Part shown: positions 1 to 8,799 of the stretch, in pieces | How the letters are laid out: each line of letters opens with the position of its first letter | Position numbering within the stretch: position 1 is the stretch's first letter | Source of the DNA: Desulfurococcaceae archaeon | Lineage (GTDB): Archaea > Thermoproteota > Thermoprotei_A > Sulfolobales > Desulfurococcaceae | DNA: 64,000 bases | Direction: 5' to 3' | Assembly: GCA_020833225.1 (NCBI GenBank) | Contig: JAJHQS010000001.1 | Location: 49,309 to 113,308 of the forward strand | The notes under the pieces: generated by a model | Told to the model about the DNA's origin: nothing | What the model saw: only the letters and a program-made list of their open reading frames with translations | The model's database searches: none | Program-made: the position numbers and the translations under genes

Positions 1-346
1 CATTAGAATCATATCCTCCTAGTAGTAATTGTACTAGAAACGGATATGCTCTTAAGTATATTGATAATAATAGTGATAAGTAGTTTGCTAGGCTTTTAAT
101 TTCAATAGGCTTTTTTAATTGAAGTTCATATCTCCTCGACAAGGCCCTTGCATTTTCAACTAGAAATTGTGCATCAGCGACGAGCCCCGAGATCGTCATT
201 GCAGAGTAATTGTTTATTTTAAGGATTTTCTTGACAGTCTTGTGATAGACGGCTGTACCTGCAGTAGCTCTCTTATCTGCCGCCAGTATAACAGTGTCTC
301 CTACAACAAGCCCCACGGTTGTGGTCTTTGACTCTACATTATTCAT
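1..346 (-). CDS. psmB: 20S proteasome beta subunit (5' part only)
   Basis: Translating the minus strand from the ATG at 344-346 gives a short N-terminus (MNNVESK) followed by TTTVGL, the N-terminal nucleophile motif of proteasome beta subunits. Counting from that Thr1, Asp17 and Lys33 are in the positions needed for the threonine-protease active site, and the SGLVADAQ segment is typical of the family. The reading frame is open to the window edge, so the C-terminal part lies outside. The propeptide is only seven residues, and the residue before Thr1 is Lys instead of the Gly normally used for autocatalytic cleavage. The gene is divergent from egsA, with about 70 bp between the two starts. Crenarchaea usually carry two beta subunits; this would be one of them. 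Family assignment is firm, activity is inferred. Confidence 0.9.
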   Translation of the reverse strand, partial: MNNVESKTTTVGLVVGDTVILAADKRATAGTAVYHKTVKKILKINNYSAMTISGLVADAQFLVENARALSRRYELQLKKPIEIKSLANYLSLLLSIYLRAYPFLVQLLLGGYDSN

Positions 347-416
347 TCTAATACACCTAAGACTAAAACCACAGTTTTTAGACGCGTCAAGACTCTTATT
401 AAGCTTAGGGGTATTA

Positions 417-1484
417 GTGAGTACACTGAGTACTCACGATATAGAGTTGCCGAAGAAAGTTATTATCGGTAACGGAGCTATTATTAGGATACGAGACATC
501 ATAGAAGAGATCATTAATTGCGAGGATAACAGTGTTGGAATTGTTACAGGTGAAAACACCTATAGGGTTGGAGGAGTAATTGTAGAAAAAAATGTGCGTG
601 AGTGTGCTAAGCCAAAAATACTGATTACTAAGACCTCTACACTAGTTGAGGCTGAAGAGATTAGTGAGGTGGCGAGGAAAGAACAAGTGAACTTGGTTAT
701 AGGTGTTGGTGGAGGCAAGGTTGTAGATATTGCTAAATACGTGGGGTATAAACTAGGAATACCAGTTATAAGTGTACCACTAGCACCCAGTCACGATGGT
801 ATAGCAAGCCCTTTTGCTAGTTTAAGGGGTACTAATAAACCCTACAGTATACATGTAGTAACGCCACATGCTATTATAGCAGACATAGATTTAATATCAA
901 AAGCGCCGAGAAAACTAATACTTTCAGGTATAGGAGATCTACTAGGTAAACTCGTCTCTGTAAGAGATTGGAGGCTTGCACACAGACTCAAAGGGGAGTA
1001 TTATGGAGATTATGCAGCTCAATTAGCATTATTAAGTGCTAAACATGTCCTTAAATATCACGAAGTTATTGCTAGTGGTGCACCTGAAGGAGTACGAATA
1101 CTTGTTGAAGCACTTATTAGTAGTGGCGTTTCAATGTGTATTGCAGGTTCAAGTAGACCTGCTAGTGGAAGTGAGCATTTATTTAGCCATGCACTTGAAC
1201 TAGTGGCGCCGGGAAAAGCCCTCCACGGAGAAGGAGTAGCCCTCGGCACGATAATAATGCTATACATATATGGAGACCCATTATGGAGGAAAATTAGGAG
1301 TATTATGAAGAAAATAGGCTTGCCAACTACAGCGAGAGAACTCGGAGTTGATAATGAAGATATTATAAGAGCGCTCACAATTGCTCATACAATAAGACCT
1401 GAAAGATATACTATTTTAGGTGAAAGTGGGTTAAGCCGAGAGGCAGCTATAAGAGTTTTACGAGAAACAGGTATAATTGAATAG
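417..1484 (+). CDS. egsA: sn-glycerol-1-phosphate dehydrogenase
   Basis: NAD(P)-dependent enzyme that reduces dihydroxyacetone phosphate to sn-glycerol-1-phosphate, the backbone of archaeal ether lipids. About 355 residues, normal for the family. The glycine-rich nucleotide motif GVGGGK is near residue 96, and the likely metal ligands are Asp174 (GIGD), His254 (EHLFSH) and His270 (LHGEG), spaced as in the iron/glycerol dehydrogenase superfamily. The frame is open upstream to an ATG at 294, but that would run through the divergent proteasome gene. The GTG at 417, just before STLSTHDIELPKKV, gives a normal N-terminus and was chosen. CarS, a later enzyme of the same lipid pathway, is encoded at 30.4-30.9 kb. 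Confidence 0.93.
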   Translation: MSTLSTHDIELPKKVIIGNGAIIRIRDIIEEIINCEDNSVGIVTGENTYRVGGVIVEKNVRECAKPKILITKTSTLVEAEEISEVARKEQVNLVIGVGGGKVVDIAKYVGYKLGIPVISVPLAPSHDGIASPFASLRGTNKPYSIHVVTPHAIIADIDLISKAPRKLILSGIGDLLGKLVSVRDWRLAHRLKGEYYGDYAAQLALLSAKHVLKYHEVIASGAPEGVRILVEALISSGVSMCIAGSSRPASGSEHLFSHALELVAPGKALHGEGVALGTIIMLYIYGDPLWRKIRSIMKKIGLPTTARELGVDNEDIIRALTIAHTIRPERYTILGESGLSREAAIRVLRETGIIE

Positions 1485-1559
1485 TTGAATAGTCCTATAA
1501 TCTCCGATATCTATAAAAATTCTCACTATTATCATAGTCAAGAACACTCATTAGGTTAT

Positions 1560-2252
1560 TTATGGTCGTTTAAATACTTCACTAAATACTAAAGCTTGGA
1601 TCTCGTCTTTGAAGAGCTCGAAGAGGTCAGCTGCAAGGGCTAGTTTAGCGTAATTGATGTTTTCACGTGAAACATATTTACCTGGTATGTTAATTGAGAG
1701 TTTTTTCTCACTAGAATTATAGTCTATAGTTATGTCCTCTTGAGGTATTTTTAAATGCCTCGAGATCAGGGCTTTCACCTTATCCTCGAAGCTTTCAAGT
1801 TTCTTGATAATTTTAACCTTATATATTAGAGTTTTACCTGCAAGAGGATGGTTAAAATCAATAATAACACGTCCACCGCCAATTTGTTTAACAATACCCT
1901 GAGAGCCATTTATTTCAACAATATCACCTATGCGTGGTGTGTAGCCTCGTCTTTGTAATTCACGTAGACTATAAATTCTTACTTTCTCAGGATTTCTCTC
2001 ACCAAAAGCCTTGCTTGGAGGTACTTCTACTTCTCCTTCAACGTTTTCACTTGAATTTAAAATCCACTCTTCTACCACGCTGTTTATCCAGTTCTTGCCG
2101 AGAACTATTAATGTTGGCCCATACAGCTTACTTGCATCATATACGTTTTCCTGCTTTGCAAGGTCAGCGTTAGTGGTGTCTAGCAGAGCCCCTGTTTCTT
2201 TAATTCTCACAGTGTATTCTACTAGTATAAAGTCACCCTTATTAAACGGCAT
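1560..2252 (-). CDS. FKBP-type peptidyl-prolyl isomerase (archaeal long form)
   Basis: Peptidyl-prolyl cis-trans isomerase and chaperone of the SlyD-like archaeal FKBP group, about 230 residues. The FKBP half begins with FNKGDFILVEYTVRIKETG and is closed by DFNHPLAGKTL, with the flap (IF) insertion between them (GYTPRIGDIVE...). A C-terminal extension of about 70 residues follows, as in the long archaeal FKBPs. The ATG at 2252 lies 6 nt after a GAGGTG Shine-Dalgarno; the GTG three codons upstream is part of that site, so 2252 was preferred. Convergent with egsA and divergent from the LSm gene. Cytoplasmic by absence of a signal peptide. Confidence 0.88.
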   Translation of the reverse strand: MPFNKGDFILVEYTVRIKETGALLDTTNADLAKQENVYDASKLYGPTLIVLGKNWINSVVEEWILNSSENVEGEVEVPPSKAFGERNPEKVRIYSLRELQRRGYTPRIGDIVEINGSQGIVKQIGGGRVIIDFNHPLAGKTLIYKVKIIKKLESFEDKVKALISRHLKIPQEDITIDYNSSEKKLSINIPGKYVSRENINYAKLALAADLFELFKDEIQALVFSEVFKRP

Positions 2253-2407
2253 ATGTGGCACCTCTAGTTACTCTAACCCGCATATTTACAGTACACCATG
2301 AATACCTCCACTACAATCTAAGCTTATAAACCTATAACAGACTACTATCTTAGCAGAACATTTAACTACAAATCTACTGGTATGTTACAATTACGAGGTG
2401 TATAGGA

Positions 2408-2638
2408 GTGAGTGAGACTGCGCATAAAATACTCGAAGAGAACTTAGGTAATAGCGTATTAATAAAGACTAGAGAAGGCGTGTTAATAAGAGGTAGATTA
2501 AAGAGCTTTGATCAACACTTAAACGTGGTTTTAGAAGAAGCAGAAGAGTTATTAAAAGATGGCTCAACTAGGAAACTAGGAGTAGTAATTATACGAGGAG
2601 ACACTATTATCCTTGTCTCGCCTACAGCAAGTAGCTAG
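2408..2638 (+). CDS. LSm/Sm-like archaeal RNA-binding protein
   Basis: Small (76 residues) Sm-fold protein that forms a hexa- or heptameric ring and binds U-rich RNA. The Sm1 motif (GVLIRGRLKSFDQHLNVVL, residues about 25-43) and the Sm2 motif (IIRGDTIILVSP, about 60-72) are both clear. The GTG start is 7 nt after GGTG of GAGGTG. It is followed after 10 bp by ribosomal protein L37e and then by dnaG, a common archaeal arrangement that ties the gene to RNA processing and the exosome. Confidence 0.95.
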   Translation: MSETAHKILEENLGNSVLIKTREGVLIRGRLKSFDQHLNVVLEEAEELLKDGSTRKLGVVIIRGDTIILVSPTASS

Positions 2639-2648
2639 GTGAGTATAG

Positions 2649-2837
2649 TTGGTTAAAGGAACTACTAGTTTTGGTAAACATGGCAGGAGTAAGACTCACA
2701 TTAGATGTAGAAGGTGTGGTAGACATAGTTTTAATGTGGCTAAAGGTTATTGTGCGGCTTGCGGGTTTGGTAGAAGTAAGAGAATTAGACGCTATAGTTG
2801 GCAAAATAAAAAAGTTAATAGAATACGTGTTGTTTAG
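2649..2837 (+). CDS. rpl37e: 50S ribosomal protein L37e
   Basis: Zinc-binding protein of the large ribosomal subunit, 62 residues and very basic. The four zinc cysteines lie in CRRCG (around residue 20) and CAACG (around residue 35), followed by the conserved basic tail [12 protein letters not shown]. The TTG start is 7 nt after a GGTG Shine-Dalgarno overlapping the end of the LSm gene, so the two are translationally linked. The LSm-L37e pair is conserved in archaea and eukaryotes. Confidence 0.97.
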   Translation: MVKGTTSFGKHGRSKTHIRCRRCGRHSFNVAKGYCAACGFGRSKRIRRYSWQNKKVNRIRVV

Positions 2838-2905
2838 AGTTAATTAGGTGGTATGCAAGGGACTCTAATTCTTTATACATAGAGTCTTACTCAATGGGTG
2901 AGCTT

Positions 2906-4102
2906 ATGGCAAAGTACTTGATTAAAGCCTCTATTACAGTTAACGGTATTGTAGAGAAACACGATATTATAGGAGCTATATTTGGGCAGACTGAAGGGCT
3001 TTTTGGAGACGAGTTTGATCTGCAAACTCTACAAGATAAAGGTAGAGTGGGTAGAATCCAGGTAACTGTGAAAATACAGGGTGGAAAAACGCTAGGCGAG
3101 GTATTAATACCATGTAATTTAGACAGAGTAGAAACAGCTTTATTGGCAGCCATGGTGGAGTCTGTAGATAGAGTTGGCCCTTACGATGCAGAGGTAAAAA
3201 TAGTGGATATATCTGATTTAAGATTAGAGAAAATAAAGAAGATCACTCAGCGGGCGGTAGAGTTACTTAAAGCGTGGAGTAAGGAGAAAACACCTGATTT
3301 AAAAGAAGTTGTTAAGAGAATAGAAGATCTTATGAGAGTTCCGGAGCCAATAAGTTATGGTCCTGAAAGCCTCCCAGCAGGGCCTGGTATAGATGAAAGT
3401 GACACAGTTATAGTTGTAGAGGGTAGAGCAGATGTTATAAACCTTTTGAGATATGGATATAGAAATGTAATAGCATTGGGAGGTGCGAAAAAAGTACCTA
3501 ATACCATAAAAGAACTTTCTAGCAAGAAGAAGATTATTCTCCTAGTAGATGGTGATCATGGAGGCGACCTCGTGTTAAAAGAGGTGTTGAGGACGCTGAG
3601 AGTAGACTATGTAGCCAGAGCTCCGCCTAATAGAGAAATCGAGGATCTAACTGGAAAAGAACTAGAAGAAGTCCTTAGTAAAGTTCAGCCTGTATTTGAG
3701 TACTTAGAAAACCTAGTAAAACAAGGCAATAAAGATGCACAAGTACTTCTAGAGTTCCAGAGGAAACTACATGGAATATCAAAAGAAGTAGTAGAGGAAA
3801 CTCTTACTATACCCTCGGGTATAGCTGAAGTAGTTAAAACACTACAGGGAACGCTAGAAGCTGTCTTATACTCTAAAGACTGGAAGGAAATTAAGAGAAT
3901 CCCGGTTAGAGACCTAGTTAACGAAATTAGTAATGTTAATAAAGATTCTATATACGCTATAGTAATGGATGGTATTATAACACAGAGGCTATTAGAAGCT
4001 TCTTCAGAGAAAAATATAAAGATTTTAATAGGAGCTAGAATTGGTAAAATAGATTTTAAAGTACCAGGAATAGTCATGTTGACATTTAATGAGCTTATCT
4101 AA
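2906..4102 (+). CDS. dnaG: Archaeal DnaG-like primase / exosome subunit
   Basis: Archaeal DnaG has a bacterial-type Toprim domain. It makes short RNA primers in vitro and is a structural subunit of the archaeal exosome cap. The N-terminal conserved block IVEKHDIIGAIFGQTEGL is present. The Toprim domain begins near residue 165 with VIVVEGRADVINL (catalytic Glu) and has the DGDHGG metal motif about 50 residues later. The C-terminal third is an archaeal extension. The ATG at 2906 (MAKYLIKASI) is preceded by GGTG; an ATG four codons earlier (2894) could serve a leaderless transcript because a TATA-like stretch lies near 2870-2880. About 398 residues, typical for the family. Downstream of LSm-L37e. 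Confidence 0.95.
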   Translation: MAKYLIKASITVNGIVEKHDIIGAIFGQTEGLFGDEFDLQTLQDKGRVGRIQVTVKIQGGKTLGEVLIPCNLDRVETALLAAMVESVDRVGPYDAEVKIVDISDLRLEKIKKITQRAVELLKAWSKEKTPDLKEVVKRIEDLMRVPEPISYGPESLPAGPGIDESDTVIVVEGRADVINLLRYGYRNVIALGGAKKVPNTIKELSSKKKIILLVDGDHGGDLVLKEVLRTLRVDYVARAPPNREIEDLTGKELEEVLSKVQPVFEYLENLVKQGNKDAQVLLEFQRKLHGISKEVVEETLTIPSGIAEVVKTLQGTLEAVLYSKDWKEIKRIPVRDLVNEISNVNKDSIYAIVMDGIITQRLLEASSEKNIKILIGARIGKIDFKVPGIVMLTFNELI

Positions 4103-4125
4103 TGAACTAAAGTAATATTTTTATA

Positions 4126-6525
4126 TTACTTTTTACCCAAATAGTCAAATAGACTCTTTCTCCCTGCAGAGACTTTTTTTAATTGCACCTCAGTGACGCC
4201 GAAATATCCAAGTATTCTCAGTGCTGCTGGAATAATTTGTCGATCTATGTAATAGTCTACATCAATTAAGCGTGGATCTCTTATAACCATGTATGGTTCA
4301 GCTCTTTCAGACACTTTACCAGAGCCTTTAATGATGACGAAGCCTATTTTATCGCCGATCTCGACTTTATAGCCAAGTCTTGTGAGCTTTTTAGCTGCCA
4401 TTACGTGAGGCGCTTCTGCCTCATATTCTTCTATAGACTTTGTAAGAGTTTTCCATATTACAAGTTTCTCTAATGGTATTTTTCCTTGAATAAGGTCACT
4501 AATAACCCTTTTCACGTAGTCTACGGCTTCCTCGACGCTACCTTTTTTCAATAATATCTCGACGACTTTCTCTTGAACATCTTTAGCTATTTCAGCCCAA
4601 TCTCCTCTAACAGCCTCAAAACCAACAATATCAATTCTACCGTCTTCTAGTAGACCAGCATATCTCTTCTTAGCTTCACTGAAAAATATGCGGGTGTAAA
4701 CCTTGTCTATCTTGATCTCAAAACCTAAGTTCTCCTCGACAAAGCTAGCGAGTAGTTTGATTTTCTCTGGGTCATAAGTTGTAAATAGAGAGTCTGTATC
4801 TCCATATATAACCTTTAACCCTATAGATGAGGCTTTCTCAATGACGTTCTTTATTAATTGTCTACCCCATGCTGTAACAGCTTCTGCACACTCGCGACAA
4901 TACCATCGGGCTTGTACCCACCCCATATAACCATAGGTTGCATTGGCTAGAATTTTTACAGCTCTTTGCCTCTCGTCTAGTAATATATATTCTGGCGAGC
5001 CTGGAGTATACTTCTTCATCTCTTCTCTAATCTTTTTCCTAATCTCTAATAGCCTGGTGAGCACGTTCTTGAAAAAGCCTTCTGGCTCTCTTCTAAAGCA
5101 GTGTCTTACTTCGGGGGCTATAATATGAGTTTCCTCGTTACATAAGGCTTCTCTCTCAATAGTGTCAGGGCCCACGTTATATTTGATCATTATGTTAGGA
5201 TACATGCTCGTAAAGTCTAATACAGCAATATTATTATGGATTCCAGGAGCGGGTTTTAACACAATAGCACCCTTATATGGTTCAGCTTCTTTTTCAATTC
5301 TGTTTGGTATTAGCTCTCCCCTAGTAAGAGCTTCGTACATTAAAAACCACTCAAGTCTGTAACCTACACTTGCAGCTCCAACCTGGTCTAAGGGGAGCCT
5401 TGTGATATAAGAGAGTTGCATAGCGAACGGTAAGAATTTCTCTCCAAGTTTTAATGTCGAGACGACATCGTCTAAATTGTATTTTAAAAGGATTTTTTTA
5501 CCTTCAGGAGTCTTCCAGTATTTTGGGAACTCTGCATAGTCTACTAAGACTCTCTCAGAACGCTTCATGACGCCGAGGTACTCAGCTACTACATCTAGAC
5601 TTTTTAATTTAACTTCAGGGATTTCTTCAGCGTAGTTTAACAAGTCTACGTGGAGTCTCCCTGGAATAGAGATGTGTCCATAAGTGCTCTGAGATGGTAA
5701 AGCACCCTTTCTCCTACCAACATCTAGCTTTACTCCTAAATGCTCTGATCTCTCAAGCAGGTATGGCCAGTCAAAGTTATTACTGTTATAGCCTAACACT
5801 ATGTCGGGATCGTATTTTAAAACATAATCTATAAACTCGTAAATAGTATTCTTGTCTATTAAGTCCTCAGCTGTGAACTGCTTTACTTCTCCATTGATAG
5901 TAGCTGTGCCAATAATAATGACGGGATCTCGGTGTGGTCTTGGAGAGCCGTGCTCTGTGTAAACTTCTATATCTATAGCCAATATTCTTAAGTCCTTAGG
6001 TGGTGTAGAGTCTTCAAGAGAGGTGATCTCACCACTTACTTCATATTCTCCTTGAACCCTGAAACTTTGTGTAGGTTTAAGCTCATTCACCTTTGCAGTA
6101 TGCCATCCACAAGGTCTTAAACTCTTATCTAATATGTACCTCATACTAAATCTTATGTCAGCTTCTACTGCGTCTATTATACCGTGGATTTGTTTAACTT
6201 TTTCTCTATATTTCCTCACATATTCGGGAATAAGTGTTGTTACTTTAAGCGCTTGTACAGGTTTACCTAAAAATCTTTTATTAACAAGCTCTACGCTTAA
6301 TACCGGCGAACTAGATTCTCCAAGAGTTTTTATTTTACTAATAATGCTCTGTGGGTTCACACGATCTTCTAATATAACATAGAAGTATGGTCTAAAGTTC
6401 CTATCACGTATAACTACTCTTCTACCGTCACGTGTAATGGCCCAAATGATAATGTGAGGCTCGCCACCTACAATTTCATAAGTCGTGTCTAAAACGTAGA
6501 ATTCAAGCTCCATAATTACGCTCAC
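4126..6525 (-). CDS. polB: Family B DNA polymerase with 3'-5' exonuclease
   Basis: Replicative/repair DNA polymerase of family B, 799 residues. Exonuclease motifs I-III are visible as LAIDIEVYTE, YNSNNFDWPYL and YNLDDVVST. Polymerase motif A is DFTSMYPNIM, motif B is KILANATYGYMGW, and motif C is YGDTDSLF with the two catalytic aspartates. The N-terminal domain resembles the uracil-sensing pocket domain of archaeal PolB enzymes. All catalytic residues are intact. The start is GTG at 6525, with an ATG four codons downstream as an alternative. Convergent with dnaG (23 bp apart), divergent from pelota. Crenarchaea often carry several PolB paralogues and I cannot tell which group this belongs to. 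Confidence 0.95.
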   Translation of the reverse strand: MSVIMELEFYVLDTTYEIVGGEPHIIIWAITRDGRRVVIRDRNFRPYFYVILEDRVNPQSIISKIKTLGESSSPVLSVELVNKRFLGKPVQALKVTTLIPEYVRKYREKVKQIHGIIDAVEADIRFSMRYILDKSLRPCGWHTAKVNELKPTQSFRVQGEYEVSGEITSLEDSTPPKDLRILAIDIEVYTEHGSPRPHRDPVIIIGTATINGEVKQFTAEDLIDKNTIYEFIDYVLKYDPDIVLGYNSNNFDWPYLLERSEHLGVKLDVGRRKGALPSQSTYGHISIPGRLHVDLLNYAEEIPEVKLKSLDVVAEYLGVMKRSERVLVDYAEFPKYWKTPEGKKILLKYNLDDVVSTLKLGEKFLPFAMQLSYITRLPLDQVGAASVGYRLEWFLMYEALTRGELIPNRIEKEAEPYKGAIVLKPAPGIHNNIAVLDFTSMYPNIMIKYNVGPDTIEREALCNEETHIIAPEVRHCFRREPEGFFKNVLTRLLEIRKKIREEMKKYTPGSPEYILLDERQRAVKILANATYGYMGWVQARWYCRECAEAVTAWGRQLIKNVIEKASSIGLKVIYGDTDSLFTTYDPEKIKLLASFVEENLGFEIKIDKVYTRIFFSEAKKRYAGLLEDGRIDIVGFEAVRGDWAEIAKDVQEKVVEILLKKGSVEEAVDYVKRVISDLIQGKIPLEKLVIWKTLTKSIEEYEAEAPHVMAAKKLTRLGYKVEIGDKIGFVIIKGSGKVSERAEPYMVIRDPRLIDVDYYIDRQIIPAALRILGYFGVTEVQLKKVSAGRKSLFDYLGKK

Positions 6526-6603
6526 TAGATTCTTTAGCTCTATTAAGTAATATTGTTAAAAACCCAATAAAATGTTAGGGTATTAGGGTGAGGTTAGAGC
6601 TAC

Positions 6604-7665
6604 GTGAGGATTATCGAAGAAGATCTTAAGAGGGGATATTTAAAAATACAGTGCGAAACTCTAGATGACTTATGGGTGCTTTATAATGTAATTAGAGAGG
6701 GAGATATTATTTACGCTAAGACAACACGTGAAGTGAAATTTCATGAAAGTGGCGAGGGCAGCAGAATTCCTATGGTGATTGGTATATTCGTGAAAAAAGT
6801 TGAGTTTCAACAATTTACTGATAAGCTTAGGGTTAATGGGATTATCGTAGATGGTCCTGAGGAGTTTGGTGTCAAAGGAAAACATCACACTGTAGCTATA
6901 GGTGTAGGAGATGTTATTGCCATTATCAGGGATAAGTGGGATGAATATGAATTAGCTTTTATTAAAAAATTTACTACGCGTAGACCTAAAGTAGCAGTTG
7001 TTGCAGTGGATTATGAGGAGGCGTGTGTTGCCCTCATCTTAGAGCAAGGTGTAAAGTATGTCTGGGACTCTGTGAATAACCTGCCAAGTAAGGCTTATAG
7101 TGTAGACTATGAGAGTACTTTAAAAAAATACATATTACATATTGCAAATAGCGTTACTGAGATTGCTAAGGGGGAGAGAGTTGACGCGATCGTAGTTGTG
7201 GGTCCAGGTGAGATTAAAGATCGGGTTGCAAACGTCGTTAGAGGGTCGCTTAATTTACCGGTATATGTGGATTCTACTTCTAGTGGAGGGTGTCATGGTG
7301 TGCGAGAGGCGCTTAACAGAGATATCGTGAAAAAAATCACTGGAGAGTTTCTGCTTATTAAAGCTCAAAATATACTCGAATATTTCAAGGAGCTTTTGAG
7401 TAGAGATCCTAGTATGGTTGTATATGGGTTAGAAGACGTATTTTCAGCTTGCCAAATAGGTGCAGTGAAAGTAGTACTTATAGTTGACGACATGCTGAAG
7501 TCTAGTAGTGATGAGGAGAGGAGAAGAGTCTATGAGCTCTTGAAATTCGCCTATGAGCAAGGAACAGAAATTATAATTGTTCCAAGTAGAAGTGATCTGG
7601 GGCTTGAAGTTCAAGGCTTTGGAGGCGTAATCGGTATTTTAAGGTTTAGAATTCAAATCTTATAG
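6604..7665 (+). CDS. pelA: aPelota, mRNA surveillance / ribosome rescue factor
   Basis: Homologue of eukaryotic Pelota/Dom34, which with aEF1A or aABCE1 recognises stalled ribosomes and triggers subunit splitting; in archaea it may also act as a release-factor paralogue. 353 residues. The N-terminal Sm-like domain (MRIIEEDLKRGYLKIQ... GDIIYAKTTREVKF) is followed by the central domain (RRPKVAVVAVDYEEACVALI) and the C-terminal L30e-like domain (YGLEDVFSACQIGAVKVVLI). The GGQ motif of true release factors is absent, as expected. The start is GTG at 6604. Divergent from polB. Confidence 0.93.
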   Translation: MRIIEEDLKRGYLKIQCETLDDLWVLYNVIREGDIIYAKTTREVKFHESGEGSRIPMVIGIFVKKVEFQQFTDKLRVNGIIVDGPEEFGVKGKHHTVAIGVGDVIAIIRDKWDEYELAFIKKFTTRRPKVAVVAVDYEEACVALILEQGVKYVWDSVNNLPSKAYSVDYESTLKKYILHIANSVTEIAKGERVDAIVVVGPGEIKDRVANVVRGSLNLPVYVDSTSSGGCHGVREALNRDIVKKITGEFLLIKAQNILEYFKELLSRDPSMVVYGLEDVFSACQIGAVKVVLIVDDMLKSSSDEERRRVYELLKFAYEQGTEIIIVPSRSDLGLEVQGFGGVIGILRFRIQIL

Positions 7666-7693
7666 GATCTTTAGCTTTAAAACAAGGTACTAA

Positions 7694-8416
7694 TTATTCT
7701 TCTAATGTCATAAATTTCCTGTATAGTAGTTGTCTCTCTTTAAGTAACCTTTCTAATGCTTCTTCAAAGCTCTCGTCGGGTAAAAGTGCTATTTTTGCAT
7801 ATATACCTGTTCTTCCAATTTCATCTCTCCTCGTCAAGATCTTAACGCGCTCTGTAACCGTCTCTATACTTACACCCAGCAATTTTGCAACATAGTCTTC
7901 CCAACCTATAACTGGGAGCTCTTCATGCCCTCTCTTAGTCGGCTTAATTAACACAAGACTTTTATTTACACCTGGTACACGTTTATCTTCAAGTAGGTCT
8001 GTGTACTTCACGTAGCCGCCGAACTTGTAGAATTCTAGTTCTCGTGGTTTAAAGTCGAGTAGAGGGAAGCTAACGATTAAGCGCTCGTAGTCGTCTAATA
8101 CGATAACAGCTTTTGGGGTTGTTGTTGGTGTAGCTACTACTATGTAACGTGTACGTGGCTTATAGTTGTTTTTCTCAAGTAGATATTCTACTAGATAACC
8201 CTGAATTTTCATGGGTATTACGATGTCAACATCGCTATCACCACTAACATCGCCGCGAGCCACACTTCCATGTAACCACACTTCAATACCGCTGCTCGTG
8301 AAAACACTCATAACTCTGAGTGCTAATAACCTGAGCTCACGTAAAAGCTTCCAATGCTCTTCACTATAAATAACCTCTCTAAACTCAGGTATCCTCCTAA
8401 TTTTAACTCGAGGCAT
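7694..8416 (-). CDS. Predicted nucleotidyltransferase (COG1665-like)
   Basis: Polymerase-beta fold nucleotidyltransferase of about 240 residues. The signature HGSVARGDVSGDSDVDIVI (near residues 48-66) supplies the GS motif and the two catalytic aspartates. The remainder (RTRYIVVATPTTTPKAVIVLDD, KFGGYVKYTDLLEDKRVPG) resembles an archaeal family that is usually left as a predicted nucleotidyltransferase; the substrate is unknown. Convergent with pelota, and immediately downstream of the SRP RNA gene on the same strand. Confidence 0.75.
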   Translation of the reverse strand: MPRVKIRRIPEFREVIYSEEHWKLLRELRLLALRVMSVFTSSGIEVWLHGSVARGDVSGDSDVDIVIPMKIQGYLVEYLLEKNNYKPRTRYIVVATPTTTPKAVIVLDDYERLIVSFPLLDFKPRELEFYKFGGYVKYTDLLEDKRVPGVNKSLVLIKPTKRGHEELPVIGWEDYVAKLLGVSIETVTERVKILTRRDEIGRTGIYAKIALLPDESFEEALERLLKERQLLYRKFMTLEE

Positions 8417-8446
8417 CTATGATTAAACACCAAGCTATAGGGAGAT

Positions 8447-8742
8447 AGCCCGCGGACACAGCCCCATATAGGTGTATAGAAACACACACCAGAGCCTTTC
8501 CACGCGGGCTCATCCCCGGTGACCCATGAACGCCCGTGTCCGGGGTTAGGTTGCTCCCTTCCGGGCCTGGCCTGGTTTCCCCGGCTAAGGCGGTTTTCCC
8601 TCTTCCTCCGAAGAGGGCTCCGCCTCCACGGGCCCCATGGGGCGGGGTTCATTGCCACACGTGGGGGATGGTGTGTGTTTCTATACACCTATATAGTTAT
8701 CTGCCCCAGTAGATTACTGGGGCCTACCTGTGTCCGCGGGCC
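8447..8742 (-). ncRNA. srpRNA: Signal recognition particle 7S RNA
   Basis: A GC-rich block in an AT-rich genome, read on the minus strand. The transcript ends pair: the 14-base segment at 8728-8741 (5' end) is an exact complement of 8448-8461 (3' end). The SRP54-binding helix 8 is recognisable at 8552-8565, reading CCCGGAAGGGAGCA on the minus strand, with the GGAAG tetraloop region and asymmetric bulge. A long helix 5 is formed partly by the complementary segments around 8466-8490 and 8670-8693. A length of about 296 nt fits archaeal SRP RNA. A TATA element lies about 25-30 nt upstream. Apparent open frames across the block on both strands are not coding. Confidence 0.95.
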
Positions 8743-8764
8743 TTTACTAAATAGTAACTTCGTG

Positions 8765-8780
8765 CTTTTTATATATTTTA
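8765..8780 (-). promoter_or_regulatory. TATA box of the SRP RNA promoter
   Basis: The minus strand reads TAAAATATATAAAAAG here, a strong archaeal BRE/TATA-type element centred about 28 nt before the first paired base of the SRP RNA (8741). No other gene starts on this strand nearby. Confidence 0.7.
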
Positions 8781-8799
8781 AATTGATATTTTTCATATC

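Noticed and set aside
294..416. Extra 41 codons at the N-terminus of G1P dehydrogenase from an ATG at 294
   Set aside because: They lie on the opposite strand of the clear proteasome beta coding sequence and are not dehydrogenase-like; GTG at 417 fits the family.
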